DNA of 64,000 bases from Erythrobacter sp. (GTDB taxonomy: Bacteria > Pseudomonadota > Alphaproteobacteria > Sphingomonadales > Sphingomonadaceae), in contig NZ_CP050265.1 of assembly GCF_011765465.1 (NCBI RefSeq), positions 868,001-932,000 of the forward strand, read 5' to 3'. The notes below the pieces were generated by a model, which saw only the letters and a list, made by a program, of their open reading frames with translations, searched no databases and was not told the DNA's origin. The stretch's first letter is position 1; each line of letters starts with the position of its first letter. Below are positions 46,394-57,198 of this stretch, piece after piece. Made by a program: the position numbers and the translations under genes.

Positions 46394-47809
46394 TCAGGCG
46401 GCCTGCGCGTCGAGCCGTGCTAGGGCTTCATCCCGTCCCAGAAGGACCAGAACATCGAAAATACCGGGCGAGGTCGTCGTCCCGGTGAGTGCGGCGCGCA
46501 TCGGCTGCGCGAGCTTGCCGAGGCCCAATCCCAGTTCCTCCGCAAGCGCCTTCGTAGTGGCTTCGAGAGCCTCGCTTGTCCAGTGATTTTCCTGCGCCAG
46601 AGCCTGCGAAACCAGTGCAAGGCGCGCACGTGCTTCCTCGTCGAGCAGCCCGGCTGCCTTCTCGGTCAGTTCGAGCGGGCGCCTGGCGAAAAGAAAGCCC
46701 GCGCCGTCAGCGATTTCGTTGAGGTTCTTCGCACGCACTTTGAGCACGGGCATGGCCTCGATCAGGAGCGCGCGGTCGGCGTTCTCGGGCAGGTGCGGCA
46801 GGACCAGATCGGCCAGCACTTCGTCATTGGCCTCGCGGATGTAATGCCCGTTGAGATTCTCGAGCTTCTTGAGGTCGAACCGCGAGGGGCTTTTGCCCAC
46901 CCCATTGAGGTCGAACAGCTCGATCGCTTCGCTGCGGCTGATCTCTTCGCGATCGCCATAGCCCCAGCCGAGGCGCAGCAGGTAGTTGAACATCGCATCG
47001 GGCAGGATGCCGAGTTCGTCGCGATAGGCCGCAACGCCCACCGCGCCGTGGCGCTTCGACATCTTCGCGCCGTCCGAGCCGTGGATGAGCGGGATGTGGG
47101 CATAAACCGGGTCCTCCCACCCGCCCTCGATGTCCTGCATCGCTCGGTAGATAGGAAGCTGGCGGAAGGCATTGTTGAGATGGTCATCGCCTCGGATCAC
47201 GTGAGTGACGCCCATGTCGTGGTCGTCGACCACCACGGCCAGCATATAGGTCGGCGTGCCGTCGGCGCGCAGGATGATATAGTCGTCGATCTCCTCGTTG
47301 GCGACCGAGACGCTGCCCTGCACGCGGTCCTCGATCGTCATGGTCCCGGTCAGCGGGGTCTTGAGCCGGATGGTGTAGGGCGCGCCTTCGGGGGCCTCGG
47401 AAGGATCGCGGTCGCGCCAGCGCCCGTCATAACGCATGGGGCGCTTGTTCGCGCGCTGCTCGGCGCGCATCGCCTCGAGTTCCTCGGAAGTTGCGAAGCA
47501 CTTGTAGGCATGGCCCGCCTCGAGCAGTTGGCGCGCGACTTCGGCATGGCGCGGGGCGCGCTGCGACTGGAACACCGGCTCTTCGTCATAGTCGAGGCCG
47601 AGCCAATCGAGCCCCTCCAGGATCTTGTCGATCGCCTCTTGAGTGGAGCGCTTCTTGTCGGTGTCCTCGATCCGCAGCAGCGCCTTGCCGCCATGGTGAC
47701 GGGCGAAGAGCCAGTTGAACAGTGCGGTGCGCGCCCCTCCGATATGAAGAAAGCCGGTCGGCGAGGGGGCGAAGCGGGTTACGACCGCGCCGGTGCTTTC
47801 GCTTGCCAT
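46394..47809 (-). CDS. gltX: glutamyl-tRNA synthetase
   Basis: A 471-aa class I synthetase that charges tRNA-Glu (and, in alphaproteobacteria with GatCAB, often tRNA-Gln). The HIGH motif is [22 protein letters not shown]. The KMSKS motif is [13 protein letters not shown]. The C-terminal anticodon-binding domain ends [15 protein letters not shown]. Start [19 protein letters not shown] is chosen; 12 more in-frame residues upstream are not family-like. It is divergent from comEC (65 bp). Confidence 0.97.
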   Translation of the reverse strand: MASESTGAVVTRFAPSPTGFLHIGGARTALFNWLFARHHGGKALLRIEDTDKKRSTQEAIDKILEGLDWLGLDYDEEPVFQSQRAPRHAEVARQLLEAGHAYKCFATSEELEAMRAEQRANKRPMRYDGRWRDRDPSEAPEGAPYTIRLKTPLTGTMTIEDRVQGSVSVANEEIDDYIILRADGTPTYMLAVVVDDHDMGVTHVIRGDDHLNNAFRQLPIYRAMQDIEGGWEDPVYAHIPLIHGSDGAKMSKRHGAVGVAAYRDELGILPDAMFNYLLRLGWGYGDREEISRSEAIELFDLNGVGKSPSRFDLKKLENLNGHYIREANDEVLADLVLPHLPENADRALLIEAMPVLKVRAKNLNEIADGAGFLFARRPLELTEKAAGLLDEEARARLALVSQALAQENHWTSEALEATTKALAEELGLGLGKLAQPMRAALTGTTTSPGIFDVLVLLGRDEALARLDAQAA

Positions 47810-47874
47810 GAAGTGCGATTTCCTTTTCAATACGGCGACTTCCAAGTGGCCTTGACCCTGGGGGGAGGTGGCCG

Positions 47875-50157
47875 ATGGGCGATGCGCCGTTCATACCTAT
47901 GGGAGACGGGACCCAAGGCAGCGAGGCTGCCGGGGCCGCCGCCCGACATTCTTCCGCGCGCCCTTGGCAAACGCGTCCCGGATTGTCCAGCGCCGGTGAG
48001 GCTGCAAAGACGGGCGGCTTCGGGGGGCTCGGATCCGCTGCGCTCGCCCGGGCGGAACGCTTTCTCGCCGAGGCCGGGTTCGACCGGGCGCCTTGGCTTG
48101 CGGTTGCTTTCGGTAGCGGGATACTGGCCTGGTTCGGCCTGCCTGGGCCATGGCACTGGAGCGCGGCGATCGGCAGCGGCTTCCTCCTCGCCCTTGCCGC
48201 GCTCGCCATCTGGCCGACGGGTTCCGCCATCGCCGAAGAGCGCGGGCACCTGCGTCGCGCGTCGGTCGCGCTTGGTCTTGTCTTCGCAGCCGGTATCGTG
48301 GTGATCTGGGTGCGCTCGGAAATCGTCGGTGCCGAACCGATCGAGCGGCCGATGATCGAGCGGGTGCAGGGCTACGTCCTCGAACGACAGGACCAGCCCG
48401 CCGAGGACCGCGCGCGGCTCACTCTTGCGGTCCGCGATGCCGCTTCCGGCGAGAGCCGCAAGATCCGCATCAACGTGCCGCTCGATGCGCTCGCGGCGGC
48501 ACAGGTCACAGGCATGGTGGTGGAGGGAGCCGTGGTGCGGATGCGCGTGCGCCTCATGCCCCCTGCCAGCCCGATGCTGCCCGGAGCCTATGATTTCGCG
48601 CGCACCGCCTGGTTCCGCGGGCTCGCGGCGACCGGGAGCCTGATCGGCGAACTCGAACTCGTCGAGCCTGCGTCCGAAGGGCCGGGTATCGCGCGGGTCC
48701 AGCGCGCGCTTTCGAAACACGTCCGACAACGCGTCGACGGATCGGCGGGAACGATCGCCGCGGCTTTCGCGAGCGGCGACCGGGGGGCGATCGACCGGGC
48801 GGATGAAGAGGCGATGCGCGATGCGGGGCTCACGCACCTGCTCTCGATCAGCGGGCTTCACGTCAGCGCGGTGATCGCCGCCGCCTACCTCGCCGCGCTC
48901 AAGCTGTTCGCGCTGTTTCCCGCGATTGCGCTGCGTGTTCGCCTGCCCGTGATCGCCGCGGGATGTGGGGCGCTCGCCGGGATCGGCTATACCCTGCTCA
49001 CCGGAGGCGAGGTTCCTACCGTGAGAAGTTGCGTCGCCGCGCTGCTTGTGTTGGTCGCGCTCGCCATGGGGCGCGACGCGCTTTCGCTCCGGATGGTCGC
49101 GGCGGCGGCTTTCGCGGTGATGCTGCTGTGGCCCGAAAGCGTCATCGGGCCGAGTTTCCAGATGAGCTTTTCCGCAGTGCTCGCGATTGTCGCCCTGTCC
49201 ACCTCGGCGCCTGTGCGAGCTTTCCTCGCGGCGCGTGACGAACCCTGGTGGCAGCGTATGGGGCGGCGGGTCGCCATGCTGTTCTTGACCGGGCTGGTGA
49301 TCGAAATCGCTCTGATGCCGATCGTGCTCTACCATTTCCATCGCGCCGGGCTCTATGGCGCGCTCGCCAACGTCGTCGCGATCCCGCTCGTCACCTTCAT
49401 CTCGATGCCGCTCATCGCGCTCGGCCTGCTGCTCGATCTCGTCGGTATCGGGGCTCCGGTGTGGTGGCTGGTCGAGACCTCTCTCGATCTTTTGCTCGGT
49501 ATTGCCCATGTCACCGCCGCCCAGCCCGGAGCGGTCAAGCTGATGCCTCAGATGGACGGGCTGACCATCGCGCTCTTCAGCGCAGGCGGATTATGGCTTG
49601 CCCTGTGGACCGGCAGGGCCCGCCTGCTGGGTTTCATACCCGCCGCGATCGCCACGCTGATGCTGATCGCGACGCCGATCCCCGACGTGCTCGTGGGAAG
49701 GGAAGGGCGGCACGTCGGCATCACCGTCGATAGCGCCGACGGGGCGCGGCGATTGCTCAGCCTGCGCGATACACGATCTTCCTATAGCCGCGACAACCTG
49801 CTCGAACTCGCCAGCGTGACCGCTGATCCGATCCCGCTCGCCGAATGGCCGGGCGCGCGCTGTTCGCGGGCCTTCTGCTTTCTCGAGATCGAGCGCGGCG
49901 GGCGTGAGTGGACCTTGCTCATGGCGCGAAATCGCGACCACATCGAGGAGCGCCGCCTCGCCGCCGCCTGCGCCGAGGCGGACATCGTCGTCGCCGACCG
50001 TTTCCTCCCGCGGTCATGCCGCCCGCGCTGGCTGAAGGCCGACCGCAAGCTGCTGGTGAAGAGCGGCGGCCTTTCGATCGATCTCGAATATGGCCGTATC
50101 ACCAGCGTGGCCGAAAGCCAGGGCGAACATGGCTGGTGGCGCGGCGAACGCGAGTGA
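47875..50157 (+). CDS. comEC: ComEC/Rec2 family DNA-uptake channel protein
   Basis: A 760-aa membrane protein forming the inner-membrane channel for single-stranded DNA during natural transformation. The signature is in the Competence domain: [29 protein letters not shown], followed by many helices ([30 protein letters not shown]). An N-terminal DUF4131-like soluble part ([23 protein letters not shown]) is present. The C-terminal region after residue 600 is soluble. A strong GGGGGAGG ribosome site precedes the ATG. It is followed by a hairpin shared with the convergent lexA. Confidence 0.92.
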   Translation: MGDAPFIPMGDGTQGSEAAGAAARHSSARPWQTRPGLSSAGEAAKTGGFGGLGSAALARAERFLAEAGFDRAPWLAVAFGSGILAWFGLPGPWHWSAAIGSGFLLALAALAIWPTGSAIAEERGHLRRASVALGLVFAAGIVVIWVRSEIVGAEPIERPMIERVQGYVLERQDQPAEDRARLTLAVRDAASGESRKIRINVPLDALAAAQVTGMVVEGAVVRMRVRLMPPASPMLPGAYDFARTAWFRGLAATGSLIGELELVEPASEGPGIARVQRALSKHVRQRVDGSAGTIAAAFASGDRGAIDRADEEAMRDAGLTHLLSISGLHVSAVIAAAYLAALKLFALFPAIALRVRLPVIAAGCGALAGIGYTLLTGGEVPTVRSCVAALLVLVALAMGRDALSLRMVAAAAFAVMLLWPESVIGPSFQMSFSAVLAIVALSTSAPVRAFLAARDEPWWQRMGRRVAMLFLTGLVIEIALMPIVLYHFHRAGLYGALANVVAIPLVTFISMPLIALGLLLDLVGIGAPVWWLVETSLDLLLGIAHVTAAQPGAVKLMPQMDGLTIALFSAGGLWLALWTGRARLLGFIPAAIATLMLIATPIPDVLVGREGRHVGITVDSADGARRLLSLRDTRSSYSRDNLLELASVTADPIPLAEWPGARCSRAFCFLEIERGGREWTLLMARNRDHIEERRLAAACAEADIVVADRFLPRSCRPRWLKADRKLLVKSGGLSIDLEYGRITSVAESQGEHGWWRGERE

Positions 50158-50183
50158 GTGGAGGGGCGCTCCTGCCTCACGCC

Positions 50184-50200
50184 ACCGGGGCTTCCCCGGT
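50184..50200. terminator. hairpin between convergent comEC and lexA
   Basis: A perfect 7-bp stem ACCGGGG/CCCCGGT with a 3-nt CTT loop, 27 bp after the comEC stop. No T-run follows on either strand, so termination strength is uncertain, but the position suits a bidirectional terminator. A second, weaker GC-rich hairpin (CCGGG/CCCGG, 50265-50281) sits closer to lexA. Confidence 0.5.
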
Positions 50201-50283
50201 CCTGCTGCCGGCGTAGGGCGAACGGGGATCACGACCTTTCGGAAAGCCTCGTCCCAGCCGGTGGCCGGGCAAGGCCCCCGGTG

Positions 50284-50985
50284 TCAGTGATAGCGTCGAA
50301 GCAGCCCCGCGAGCCGACCCTGCACCTGCACTTCTTCGGGCCGATAGACCTGCGGTTCGTAGGCGGCATTGGCCGGATCGAGACGAACGGACCCGCCGTC
50401 CTTGTGGAGATATTTGAGCGTCGCTTCCTCGCCGCGGACGAGCGCCACCACGATTTCCCCGTCGCGCGCCGTGTCGGTCCGCTTCACCAGGGCGAAGTCC
50501 CCGTCGAATATCCCCGCCTCGATCATCGAGTCCCCCGACACTTCCAGCGCATAATGTTCTCCGGGGCCGAGCAGGGCTGCGGGAACGGGGAGCGATTTCT
50601 GCCCTTCGAGCGCTTCGATCGGGGCGCCTGCCGCGATCCGGCCGTGGAGCGGAATTTCGATCACGTCATTGGCCGGTTCGGGCGCCTCGCGCATCTTGCG
50701 CGATACCGAAGCGACGGCGTCATTGGCCGCGTCGAGCCCGACCGCAGCACCGCGCGGGGGCGGCACCGAATCCTCGGGCTGGCGAATGACTTCAAGCGCA
50801 CGCGCGCGATTGGGCAGGCGGCGGATGAAACCGCGCTCCTCGAGAGCGGAAATCAGGCGGTGGACGCCTGACTTGCTCTTTAGGTCGAGCGCGTCCTTCA
50901 TCTCCTCGAAGCTCGGTGAAACGCCGGTCTCCTCCAGCCTTTGCTGGATGAAGCGGATCAGTTCGTGCTGCTTTGCAGTCAGCAT
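50284..50985 (-). CDS. lexA: LexA repressor of the SOS response
   Basis: A 233-aa repressor with N-terminal winged-helix DNA binding ([44 protein letters not shown], about 23-66) and a C-terminal self-cleaving serine protease domain. The cleavage site is Ala119-Gly120 ([12 protein letters not shown]). The catalytic pair is Ser153 ([15 protein letters not shown]) and Lys191 ([10 protein letters not shown]). RecA on single-stranded DNA triggers cleavage (family knowledge). The start MLTAKQHEL leaves a 5' leader of about 120 nt to the SOS box. Confidence 0.97.
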   Translation of the reverse strand: MLTAKQHELIRFIQQRLEETGVSPSFEEMKDALDLKSKSGVHRLISALEERGFIRRLPNRARALEVIRQPEDSVPPPRGAAVGLDAANDAVASVSRKMREAPEPANDVIEIPLHGRIAAGAPIEALEGQKSLPVPAALLGPGEHYALEVSGDSMIEAGIFDGDFALVKRTDTARDGEIVVALVRGEEATLKYLHKDGGSVRLDPANAAYEPQVYRPEEVQVQGRLAGLLRRYH

Positions 50986-51104
50986 TCGGTATCTCCCACG
51001 GATTGCATCCCAATGGCGCAATGATGCCGGGATGCCGGAACGGCACGCCCGCGAGAGGCACCGGGCAGAGGTGCATAGCGAGCGCTGGTCGCCACCGAAA
51101 AGGT

Positions 51105-51119
51105 GAACGAATGTGGAAC
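51105..51119 (-). promoter_or_regulatory. SOS box (LexA operator) of lexA
   Basis: A perfect alphaproteobacterial LexA site, GTTC-N7-GTTC on the minus strand (GAAC-N7-GAAC on plus, spacer GAATGTG). It overlaps the last base of the -10 hexamer and the expected transcription start of lexA, so LexA would repress its own gene. Confidence 0.88.
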
Positions 51120-51147
51120 GAATAGGCAACTGGCTTGCGCAAGTCAA
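51119..51147 (-). promoter_or_regulatory. sigma-70 type promoter of lexA
   Basis: On the minus strand: -35 TTGACT (51142-51147), a 17-bp spacer, and -10 TATTCG (51119-51124), all starting about 30 bp after the moeA stop. Transcription would begin near 51112, inside the SOS box. This gives lexA its own promoter despite lying behind moeA. Confidence 0.7.
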
Positions 51148-51176
51148 GCGAGTTGGATTGCGTAACGAGCCGCTTT

Positions 51177-52376
51177 TCAGCCGTTTGCGATGAGATGGAC
51201 GGCCACTTGATCGCCCTCCTTCACCGGCCCGGTATCGGGCTCCCGTTCGAGCAGACAGTTCGCCTCGGCCAGAGCGAAAAGGGCGCTCGAATCCTGCGAA
51301 GCCGCGCGGCGCACCAGCCGCCCGTCATGCACCGCCCGGAGGAATTCGCGCCGCTTGCCGGTAGGCGGAAGCTCTTCGCCCGCGTGCAGGATCACCGGGC
51401 GCGGGATCTGGTCGGCCGCTCCCATCGCCGCGCGCACCAGGGGGAGGACGAAAAGAAAAGCGGTGACGAAGCTCGAGACGGGATTGCCCGGTAGCCCGAC
51501 GATGACCTGCCTTCCGGTTCCCGTATCGCGCGTCGCCACCATCAACGGCTTACCCGGCTTGATCGCGACCTTCCAGAAATCGATCCGCGCTCCCCAGTCC
51601 TTGAGCGCCTGCTGGATGAGGTCATGATCGCCGACCGAGGCGCCGCCCGTCGTTACGAGGATTTGGACATCCTCTGCGCGCCCCAGTGCTTTCGCAAGCG
51701 CGTCCGGATCGTCTCCGACCGGGCCGAGCTGGTCGACCGCGCCGACGAATGGCCGCAGCATCGCAGCGAGCATCAGGCCGTTGCTCGCTGGGATCTGGTG
51801 CCTTGAACATGGCCTGCCCGGGCTCACCAGCTCGTCGCCGCTGTCCAGCAAGGCCAGCCTCGGAGGCATGAAGGTGGGCAGGCAATCATGCCCTGCGGCC
51901 GCCGCCAGCGCGAGATTCGGCGCCGTCAGGGGCGCGCCCTTCGTGAGGATCGTGTCGCCCTCATGGAAATCGAAGCCGGCTCGCCGCACATGGCGACCGG
52001 GCTCGGGCAGCTGCGTTCCGGCAACCGTCCCGTTCCCCACTGTCGCGTTCTCCTGGATGAGGACACGATCGCTTCCGTGCGGCATATGCGCCCCGGTCGA
52101 GATCCGCACGCATTCGCCCGGCTTCAGCGCGCGATCGAAGGGCTTGCCGGCCCGGCTCTCTCCGACGAGGCGCCAGGGTCCGGGGCCTGGCGTCACGGCG
52201 TAGCCATCCATCGCTGAAAGGTCCGCCGCAGGCTGGGTTCGCAGCGCCGCGATGTCCTTTGCGAGGAAGCGTTTCCCAGAAATGGGAGACGTGATTGACT
52301 GGACTTGAGCATCCGTCCCGGGGGCGAGCGCGAGTAGTCGCTGCTGCGCTTGCCTCAAATCGAGCAGCCCGCTCAC
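51177..52376 (-). CDS. moeA: molybdopterin molybdenumtransferase
   Basis: A 399-aa enzyme that inserts molybdate into adenylated molybdopterin. Motifs: [17 protein letters not shown], the [21 protein letters not shown] loop, and the MogA-like domain [18 protein letters not shown] (about residues 235-255) with [20 protein letters not shown]. The GTG start overlaps the moaC stop by 4 nt. It is the last gene before lexA. Confidence 0.93.
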   Translation of the reverse strand: MSGLLDLRQAQQRLLALAPGTDAQVQSITSPISGKRFLAKDIAALRTQPAADLSAMDGYAVTPGPGPWRLVGESRAGKPFDRALKPGECVRISTGAHMPHGSDRVLIQENATVGNGTVAGTQLPEPGRHVRRAGFDFHEGDTILTKGAPLTAPNLALAAAAGHDCLPTFMPPRLALLDSGDELVSPGRPCSRHQIPASNGLMLAAMLRPFVGAVDQLGPVGDDPDALAKALGRAEDVQILVTTGGASVGDHDLIQQALKDWGARIDFWKVAIKPGKPLMVATRDTGTGRQVIVGLPGNPVSSFVTAFLFVLPLVRAAMGAADQIPRPVILHAGEELPPTGKRREFLRAVHDGRLVRRAASQDSSALFALAEANCLLEREPDTGPVKEGDQVAVHLIANG

Positions 52377-52849
52377 AGCCCAGGCGCCTTCCAGTCGCCG
52401 CTCTTGCCGCCGCGTTTTTCGAGCAGCCGGATCTCACCGATCACCATCGCCTTGTCGATGCTCTTGGCCATGTCGTAGATCGTCAGCAGCGCGGTGGAGA
52501 CGGCGACCAGCGCCTCCATTTCGACCCCCGTCTTGCCGGTCAGCGAAGCCGTGGCGGTGGCCCTGATGCCGTTCTCTTCCAAGGCGAAGTCGATGCCGAC
52601 CGCCTCGAGCCCGAGCGGGTGGCAAAGCGGGATCAGTTCGCCCGTCTTCTTGGCCGCCATGATCCCGGCAATGCGGGCGGCGGCCAGCACGTCGCCCTTG
52701 GGCGCGTCTCCTTCGCGGATCGCGGCAAGCGCGGCTTGCGACATCGTGATCCGTCCCGACGCCACGGCAACGCGCGCGCTTAGGTTCTTGCCCCCGACAT
52801 CGACCATCCGTGCCGCGCCCTGTTCGTCGAGATGGGTGAGCCTTGCCAT
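52373..52849 (-). CDS. moaC: cyclic pyranopterin monophosphate synthase
   Basis: A 158-aa enzyme of molybdenum cofactor synthesis that turns 3',8-cyclo-7,8-dihydro-GTP into cPMP. Family motifs are [33 protein letters not shown] and [28 protein letters not shown]. The start [11 protein letters not shown] has an AAAGGA site; the in-frame extension to 52885 is not family-like. It is coupled to moeA. Confidence 0.95.
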   Translation of the reverse strand: MARLTHLDEQGAARMVDVGGKNLSARVAVASGRITMSQAALAAIREGDAPKGDVLAAARIAGIMAAKKTGELIPLCHPLGLEAVGIDFALEENGIRATATASLTGKTGVEMEALVAVSTALLTIYDMAKSIDKAMVIGEIRLLEKRGGKSGDWKAPGL

Positions 52850-52925
52850 TGATCCTTTCCCCGTTTCGGCCTGTTTGATTGCCATGCTTGCCGGGTCGGG
52901 ACCAGTCGCGCTTTTGGGGACGCTC

Positions 52926-53714
52926 TCAGTCGCCGAGCAATTCGCGCGTCGCGGCGGCGATGTCGTTGGCGCGCATCAGGCTTTCGCCGACGAGGAAGCA
53001 CCGGACGCCCGCTTCCGCCAGACGCTCGCAATCGGCATGGGCGGCGATGCCGCTTTCGCCGACGATCAGCGCACCTTTAGGGACGAGCGGGGCAAGGCGT
53101 TCGGTCACCGCGAGCGAGGTTTCGAATGTCCGCAGGTCACGGTTGTTGACCCCGATGAGCCGGGATTTGAGGCGTGTGGCAGCGCGTTCGAGCTCTGCCT
53201 CGTCATGCACTTCCACCAGCACGTCCATTCCCTGATCGAGCGCGGCGGCTTCGATCTCGGCCATCTGCGTGTCTTCGAGAGCGGCGACGATCACCAGCAC
53301 CGCGTCCGCACCGATCGCGCGCGCCTCGATACATTGCCAGGGATCGACCATGAAATCCTTGCGCAGCACCGGGAGCGAAGAGGCGCTGCGAGCGGCGACG
53401 AGGAAATCCTCGTGGCCCTGGAAGTAAGGCGCGTCGGTGAGGACCGAGAGGCAGGCCGCCCCGCCGGATTCGTAGTCGCGGGCGTGGTCGCCGGGGCGAA
53501 AATCCTCGCGGATCAGGCCCTTGGAAGGACTCGCCCGCTTGATCTCGGCGATAAGGCCGAAGCCGACTTCGCTCGCCTCGCGAAGCGCCGCCTCGAAGCC
53601 ACGCGGGCTGGCGGCGCGCGTGGCGGCGGCCTCGAGCTCCGACAAGGCGATCGCGCCCTGGCGCGCGGCGACAATTTCGCGTTTGGCGGCGCAGATTTCC
53701 TCGAGCTTGTTCAT
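52926..53714 (-). CDS. trpC: indole-3-glycerol phosphate synthase
   Basis: A 262-aa (beta/alpha)8 enzyme, the fifth step of tryptophan synthesis, making indole-glycerol phosphate from CdRP. Catalytic segments: [14 protein letters not shown] (Lys), [31 protein letters not shown] (Lys), [16 protein letters not shown] (Asn) and LIVGESGI (Glu, Ser). It stands alone, not fused to Trp[15 protein letters not shown] is the normal start. Lies 77 bp after trpD. Confidence 0.95.
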   Translation of the reverse strand: MNKLEEICAAKREIVAARQGAIALSELEAAATRAASPRGFEAALREASEVGFGLIAEIKRASPSKGLIREDFRPGDHARDYESGGAACLSVLTDAPYFQGHEDFLVAARSASSLPVLRKDFMVDPWQCIEARAIGADAVLVIVAALEDTQMAEIEAAALDQGMDVLVEVHDEAELERAATRLKSRLIGVNNRDLRTFETSLAVTERLAPLVPKGALIVGESGIAAHADCERLAEAGVRCFLVGESLMRANDIAAATRELLGD

Positions 53715-53751
53715 CTGTCCCCGTGTGTTTCTCGCTGGCCTTAGCGGTTCG

Positions 53752-53773
53752 CATCGAGCGAAGTCGAGAAGTG
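53752..53773. repeat. possible short extragenic repeat in the trpD-trpC gap
   Basis: The sequence around CATCGAGCGAAGTCGAGAAG has self-complementary TCGA ends (TCGA-N6-TCGA). It resembles short dispersed elements common between genes in sphingomonad genomes. Only one copy is seen in this window, so repetition cannot be shown here. Confidence 0.3.
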
Positions 53774-53791
53774 TTTGCGCCTGCCGCTCGC

Positions 53792-54784
53792 TCAAACCGC
53801 CATCGCGATCCAACGCTCGAGCAGTCGGTGCGCCGCGCCCGAATCGATCGCTTCGGCGGCCATCGCGACCCGGTCGGTCCAATCCTCGCCCCGTTTCGCC
53901 ACGCGCAGCGCTCCGGCTGCGTTGAAGAGGACCGCGTCGCGATAAGGTCCGGGAGCGCCCATAAGCAGCGCTTTGAGAGCGGCGGCATTGTGTTTGGCAT
54001 CGTCGCCGCGGATCGCCTCGATCGGGGCGCGCGGCAGGCCCGCGTCCTCGGGCGCGGCGCGCTGCATTTCGAAGCTGTGCCCGGTGACGACCGCGACTTC
54101 ATTGCCGCCCGCAAGGCTCAGTTCGTCCAGCCCCTCGTCGCCCGACACAATCAACGAACGGCCGGTGCCGAGCCTGGCCATGGCCCCCGCATAAATCGGG
54201 ACATAGGCGGGCCGGGCGATGCCGATCAGCTGGCTTTCGACCCGCGCGGGATTGGATAGCGGCCCCATCAGGTTGAAGATCGTGCGCTTGCCGATTTTCT
54301 TGCGGATGGGCTGGATGCGTCCCATCGCCGGGTGGTGGTTCTTGGCGAAGAGGAAGCAGATGCCGATTTCGGCGAGCGTCTTTTCCGCCGTGCGCCCGGC
54401 TGCATCCATGTCGAGCCCCAAAGCCTCGAGCGTGTCCGCCGCGCCCGCCTTGGAGGAAGCCGCCCGGTTCCCGTGTTTCGCCACCGGCACGCCGCAGGCG
54501 GCAACGACAAGGCTCACTGCGGTCGAGACATTGAGCGTATGATGCCCGTCGCCGCCAGTGCCGCACACGTCGATCGCTTCGTCTGGCGCGTCGATGGGGA
54601 TCAGACGTGCGTGCAGGGCGCGCGCAGCGCCGGCGATCTCGTCCGAGGTTTCCCCGCGGCGGGTGAGATCGATCAGGAAGCGTTCGATCTCCGCTTCGGA
54701 GGGGCTGCCATCGAGCAAGATGCCGAAGGCGCTTTCCGCCTCCGCTTCCGACAGCGGGGCGGCGACATCGGGCAGGACGCTCAT
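53792..54784 (-). CDS. trpD: anthranilate phosphoribosyltransferase
   Basis: A 330-aa enzyme that joins anthranilate to PRPP. The PRPP site is [51 protein letters not shown] and the [18 protein letters not shown] loop are all present. The length and start ([21 protein letters not shown]) are normal. It overlaps trpG by 4 nt, so the amidotransferase and transferase are translated together. Confidence 0.95.
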   Translation of the reverse strand: MSVLPDVAAPLSEAEAESAFGILLDGSPSEAEIERFLIDLTRRGETSDEIAGAARALHARLIPIDAPDEAIDVCGTGGDGHHTLNVSTAVSLVVAACGVPVAKHGNRAASSKAGAADTLEALGLDMDAAGRTAEKTLAEIGICFLFAKNHHPAMGRIQPIRKKIGKRTIFNLMGPLSNPARVESQLIGIARPAYVPIYAGAMARLGTGRSLIVSGDEGLDELSLAGGNEVAVVTGHSFEMQRAAPEDAGLPRAPIEAIRGDDAKHNAAALKALLMGAPGPYRDAVLFNAAGALRVAKRGEDWTDRVAMAAEAIDSGAAHRLLERWIAMAV

Positions 54785-55392
54785 GCGATCGCTCGCTCGG
54801 GCAGGGTCGCCTCGATCCCGCAGGTCCGTGCGAAATTGGCGAGCAGGGCGTGGCCGTGTTCGGTCGCGATGCTTTCAGGGTGAAACTGCACGCCGTGGAT
54901 GGGCAGCTCTGCATGGCGGAAACCCATGACGGAAGGGTGGTCGCCGCCGGGCGTATCTGCATGGGCATTGGCGATGAGACAGTCCGGTGCGTCAACGACT
55001 TCAAGGCTGTGATAGCGCGTCGCGGTAAAGGGTGAGGGGAGCCCGGCGAAAACGCCCGTCCCGTCATGCGTCACCGGACTGGTCTTGCCGTGCATCAGCC
55101 CTCCGCGCACCACGCGCCCGCCGAAATGCTGTCCGATCGCCTGGTGGCCGAGGCATACGCCCAGAAGCGGCACGCCCGCATCCGCGCAGGCCGCGACGAG
55201 ATCGAGGCTCACCCCGGCCTCGTTCGGCGTGCAGGGGCCGGGCGAGATGAGGAAGCCTTTCGCCCCGCTCGCCAGCGCCTGGGAAGCCGAGACCGCGTCA
55301 TTGCGCTCCACCTTCACCTCCGCGCCCAGTTCCATGAGGTAATGGACGAGGTTGAAGGTGAAGCTGTCGTAATTGTCGATGACGAATATCAT
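54781..55392 (-). CDS. trpG: anthranilate/aminodeoxychorismate synthase glutaminase subunit
   Basis: A 203-aa class I glutamine amidotransferase that supplies ammonia to TrpE (and often also to PabB). The nucleophile is Cys80 in [18 protein letters not shown]. The His/Glu pair is in [13 protein letters not shown]. The oxyanion strand [13 protein letters not shown] is present. The start [15 protein letters not shown] is standard. The gene lies only 7 bp after the proline iminopeptidase gene, not next to trpE. Confidence 0.94.
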   Translation of the reverse strand: MIFVIDNYDSFTFNLVHYLMELGAEVKVERNDAVSASQALASGAKGFLISPGPCTPNEAGVSLDLVAACADAGVPLLGVCLGHQAIGQHFGGRVVRGGLMHGKTSPVTHDGTGVFAGLPSPFTATRYHSLEVVDAPDCLIANAHADTPGGDHPSVMGFRHAELPIHGVQFHPESIATEHGHALLANFARTCGIEATLPERAIA

Positions 55393-55399
55393 GGCCGGC

Positions 55400-56362
55400 T
55401 CACGCATTCCCTGCGAGCTTGTCGGTGGCGCGCACAAGCCCGTCGATGATGCCCGGTTCGCCCGAGGAATGGCCCGCGTCGTGGACGATCCAGAGCTCGG
55501 CTTCGGGCCAGGCTTTCTTCACCTCCCACGCGCTGGTCGGCGGGGTGCAAATGTCGTGACGGCCCTGAACGATGATGCCGGGTATGTGGCGGATCTTGTG
55601 CATATCGGCGAGAAGCTGGCCTTCCGCCAGGTAGAAATCCTCAAGGAAGAAGCGCGCACAGATGCGGGCGAAGGGCACGGCTTTCGACGGATCGGCGAAT
55701 TCGTCGAGCAGCGCCTCGTTGGGAAGCAGGGTCGCGACCGTACCCTCCCACAGCGACCACTCGCGCGCGGCGGCGAAGCGGGTCTCCTCGTCCTCGCTGG
55801 TGAGCCGGTCGTAGTATGCCCTGACGAGATCGCCGCGCTCGGACTCGGGGATCAGCCCGGTGAAGCGGTCCCACTGTTCGGCCATGATCTCGCTCGCGCC
55901 GTAGCGGTAGAGCCAGTTCTTCTCCTTTTGCCGGGCGAGAAACACGCCGCGCAGCACGATCTCGCTGACCCGCTCCGGGTGCGTCTGGGCATAGGCAAGT
56001 GCGAGCGTCGCGCCCCAGCTTCCGCCGAACACCTGCCATTTTTCGTGCTCGCACATCTCGCGCAGGGCCTCGATGTCCGAAACGATGCGCCAGGTGTCGT
56101 TGTTATCGATTTTGGCGAAGGGCGTCGATTTGCCGCAACCGCGCTGGTCGAACAGCAGGACGTCGTAGCGGTCCGGATCCCACTGGCGCCGGTGCGAGGG
56201 ACTCATCCCGCCGCCCGGACCTCCGTGGAGGAACACGGCAGGCTTGGCGCCGGGCGTGCCGACCCGTTCGTAATAGAGCGAATGGCCTTCACCGACATCG
56301 AGCATCCCGGTCTCGTAGGGCTCAATCTCGGGATAGAGCGTGCGTTCATAGGTGAGGGTCAT
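55400..56362 (-). CDS. pip: proline iminopeptidase
   Basis: A 320-aa alpha/beta-hydrolase that removes N-terminal proline from peptides. The oxyanion [34 protein letters not shown] is diagnostic of the family. The nucleophile Ser is in [18 protein letters not shown], the Asp in [11 protein letters not shown] and the His in [12 protein letters not shown]. Its start overlaps the end of the lipoprotein gene (ATGA). It sits inside the trp operon, although no part in tryptophan synthesis is known. Confidence 0.94.
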   Translation of the reverse strand: MTLTYERTLYPEIEPYETGMLDVGEGHSLYYERVGTPGAKPAVFLHGGPGGGMSPSHRRQWDPDRYDVLLFDQRGCGKSTPFAKIDNNDTWRIVSDIEALREMCEHEKWQVFGGSWGATLALAYAQTHPERVSEIVLRGVFLARQKEKNWLYRYGASEIMAEQWDRFTGLIPESERGDLVRAYYDRLTSEDEETRFAAAREWSLWEGTVATLLPNEALLDEFADPSKAVPFARICARFFLEDFYLAEGQLLADMHKIRHIPGIIVQGRHDICTPPTSAWEVKKAWPEAELWIVHDAGHSSGEPGIIDGLVRATDKLAGNA

Positions 56363-57198
56363 TCGCTGTTCTCCACCACGATGATCGGGCCGGCGCGCCC
56401 ATTGTCGAGCCGCCCGGTCGCCGGGTCCCACAGCGCGGATGTGGTCGAAGCGAGCAGCAGGGCATCCGAGATCCCGAGCTCGTCGCGATAGAGCCGAGCG
56501 ATCTTGCCGAAGCTCACTTCATCGTCTGCGATAACGAAATGCGCGCGGCCCTGCGAATCCACGCCGACCGCATTTCGCACCGCGCGCGAGGCGCCGTCAT
56601 CCTGGAACTCGGGATGCATCTCGCCGCCTACGACCAGCATCGGCCCCGATTGTGTGCCGAACTGCGGGCGATCGCGAACGGTCGAAAAGAACGCCTCGGT
56701 CGACAGCACGCGCCATCCGCCCGGCCCGCCGAAGAAGACGCCGTTGGGCTTCATGTAGAAATTGCCTTCGCCATCGCCGCGGTCGAGTTCGGACAGGCGT
56801 TCGCCGTCCTCGACGTAATAGCCGATCGCGCGCCGGTCGTCCCCGAATGCTCCTCCGTTCACGACGAAGGCGATGCGGCCCGCCTCGACCTGCTCTGCGA
56901 ATGCGGCGAGCGAGCCGTAGGGCTGGCCGCCTTGCGGGGCGAGCGCGGTGCGGATCGTGTGAGCCCGCGGATCGGCGATGCAGTGAGTGAAGGCCGTTTC
57001 CTCGAATGTGAGAGCCGTGCAGGCCGATGCGACCTGCGGTTCCTCCCGTGTCTCCGGCTCCACCACCTCGGCCGTTTCCCCGGAAGCGCCGCCGCCAAGA
57101 TCGGTGCGGACCACTGCTTCGCCCGCGGGCTGTTGTTCGCAGGCAGCCAGCGCAAGCGATGCCATTAGGCCAGAGGCAAAAGCGAAAGCGCGCTTCAT
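56359..57198 (-). CDS. lipoprotein with phosphodiester glycosidase (DUF2233/NAGPA) domain
   Basis: A 279-aa protein. The lipobox is MKRAFAFASGLMASLALAAC (Cys20). The domain after residue 60 has the family pattern: FEETAFTHCIADPRAHTIRTALAPQGGQPYGSLAAF, IAFVVNGGAFGDDRRAIGYYVEDG, FYMKPNGVFFGG and FGTQSGPMLV. Proteins of this family cleave sugar-phosphate diesters; the periplasmic substrate is unknown. It overlaps trpE (4 nt) and pip (4 nt), so it is cotranslated with both. Confidence 0.82.
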   Translation of the reverse strand: MKRAFAFASGLMASLALAACEQQPAGEAVVRTDLGGGASGETAEVVEPETREEPQVASACTALTFEETAFTHCIADPRAHTIRTALAPQGGQPYGSLAAFAEQVEAGRIAFVVNGGAFGDDRRAIGYYVEDGERLSELDRGDGEGNFYMKPNGVFFGGPGGWRVLSTEAFFSTVRDRPQFGTQSGPMLVVGGEMHPEFQDDGASRAVRNAVGVDSQGRAHFVIADDEVSFGKIARLYRDELGISDALLLASTTSALWDPATGRLDNGRAGPIIVVENSE

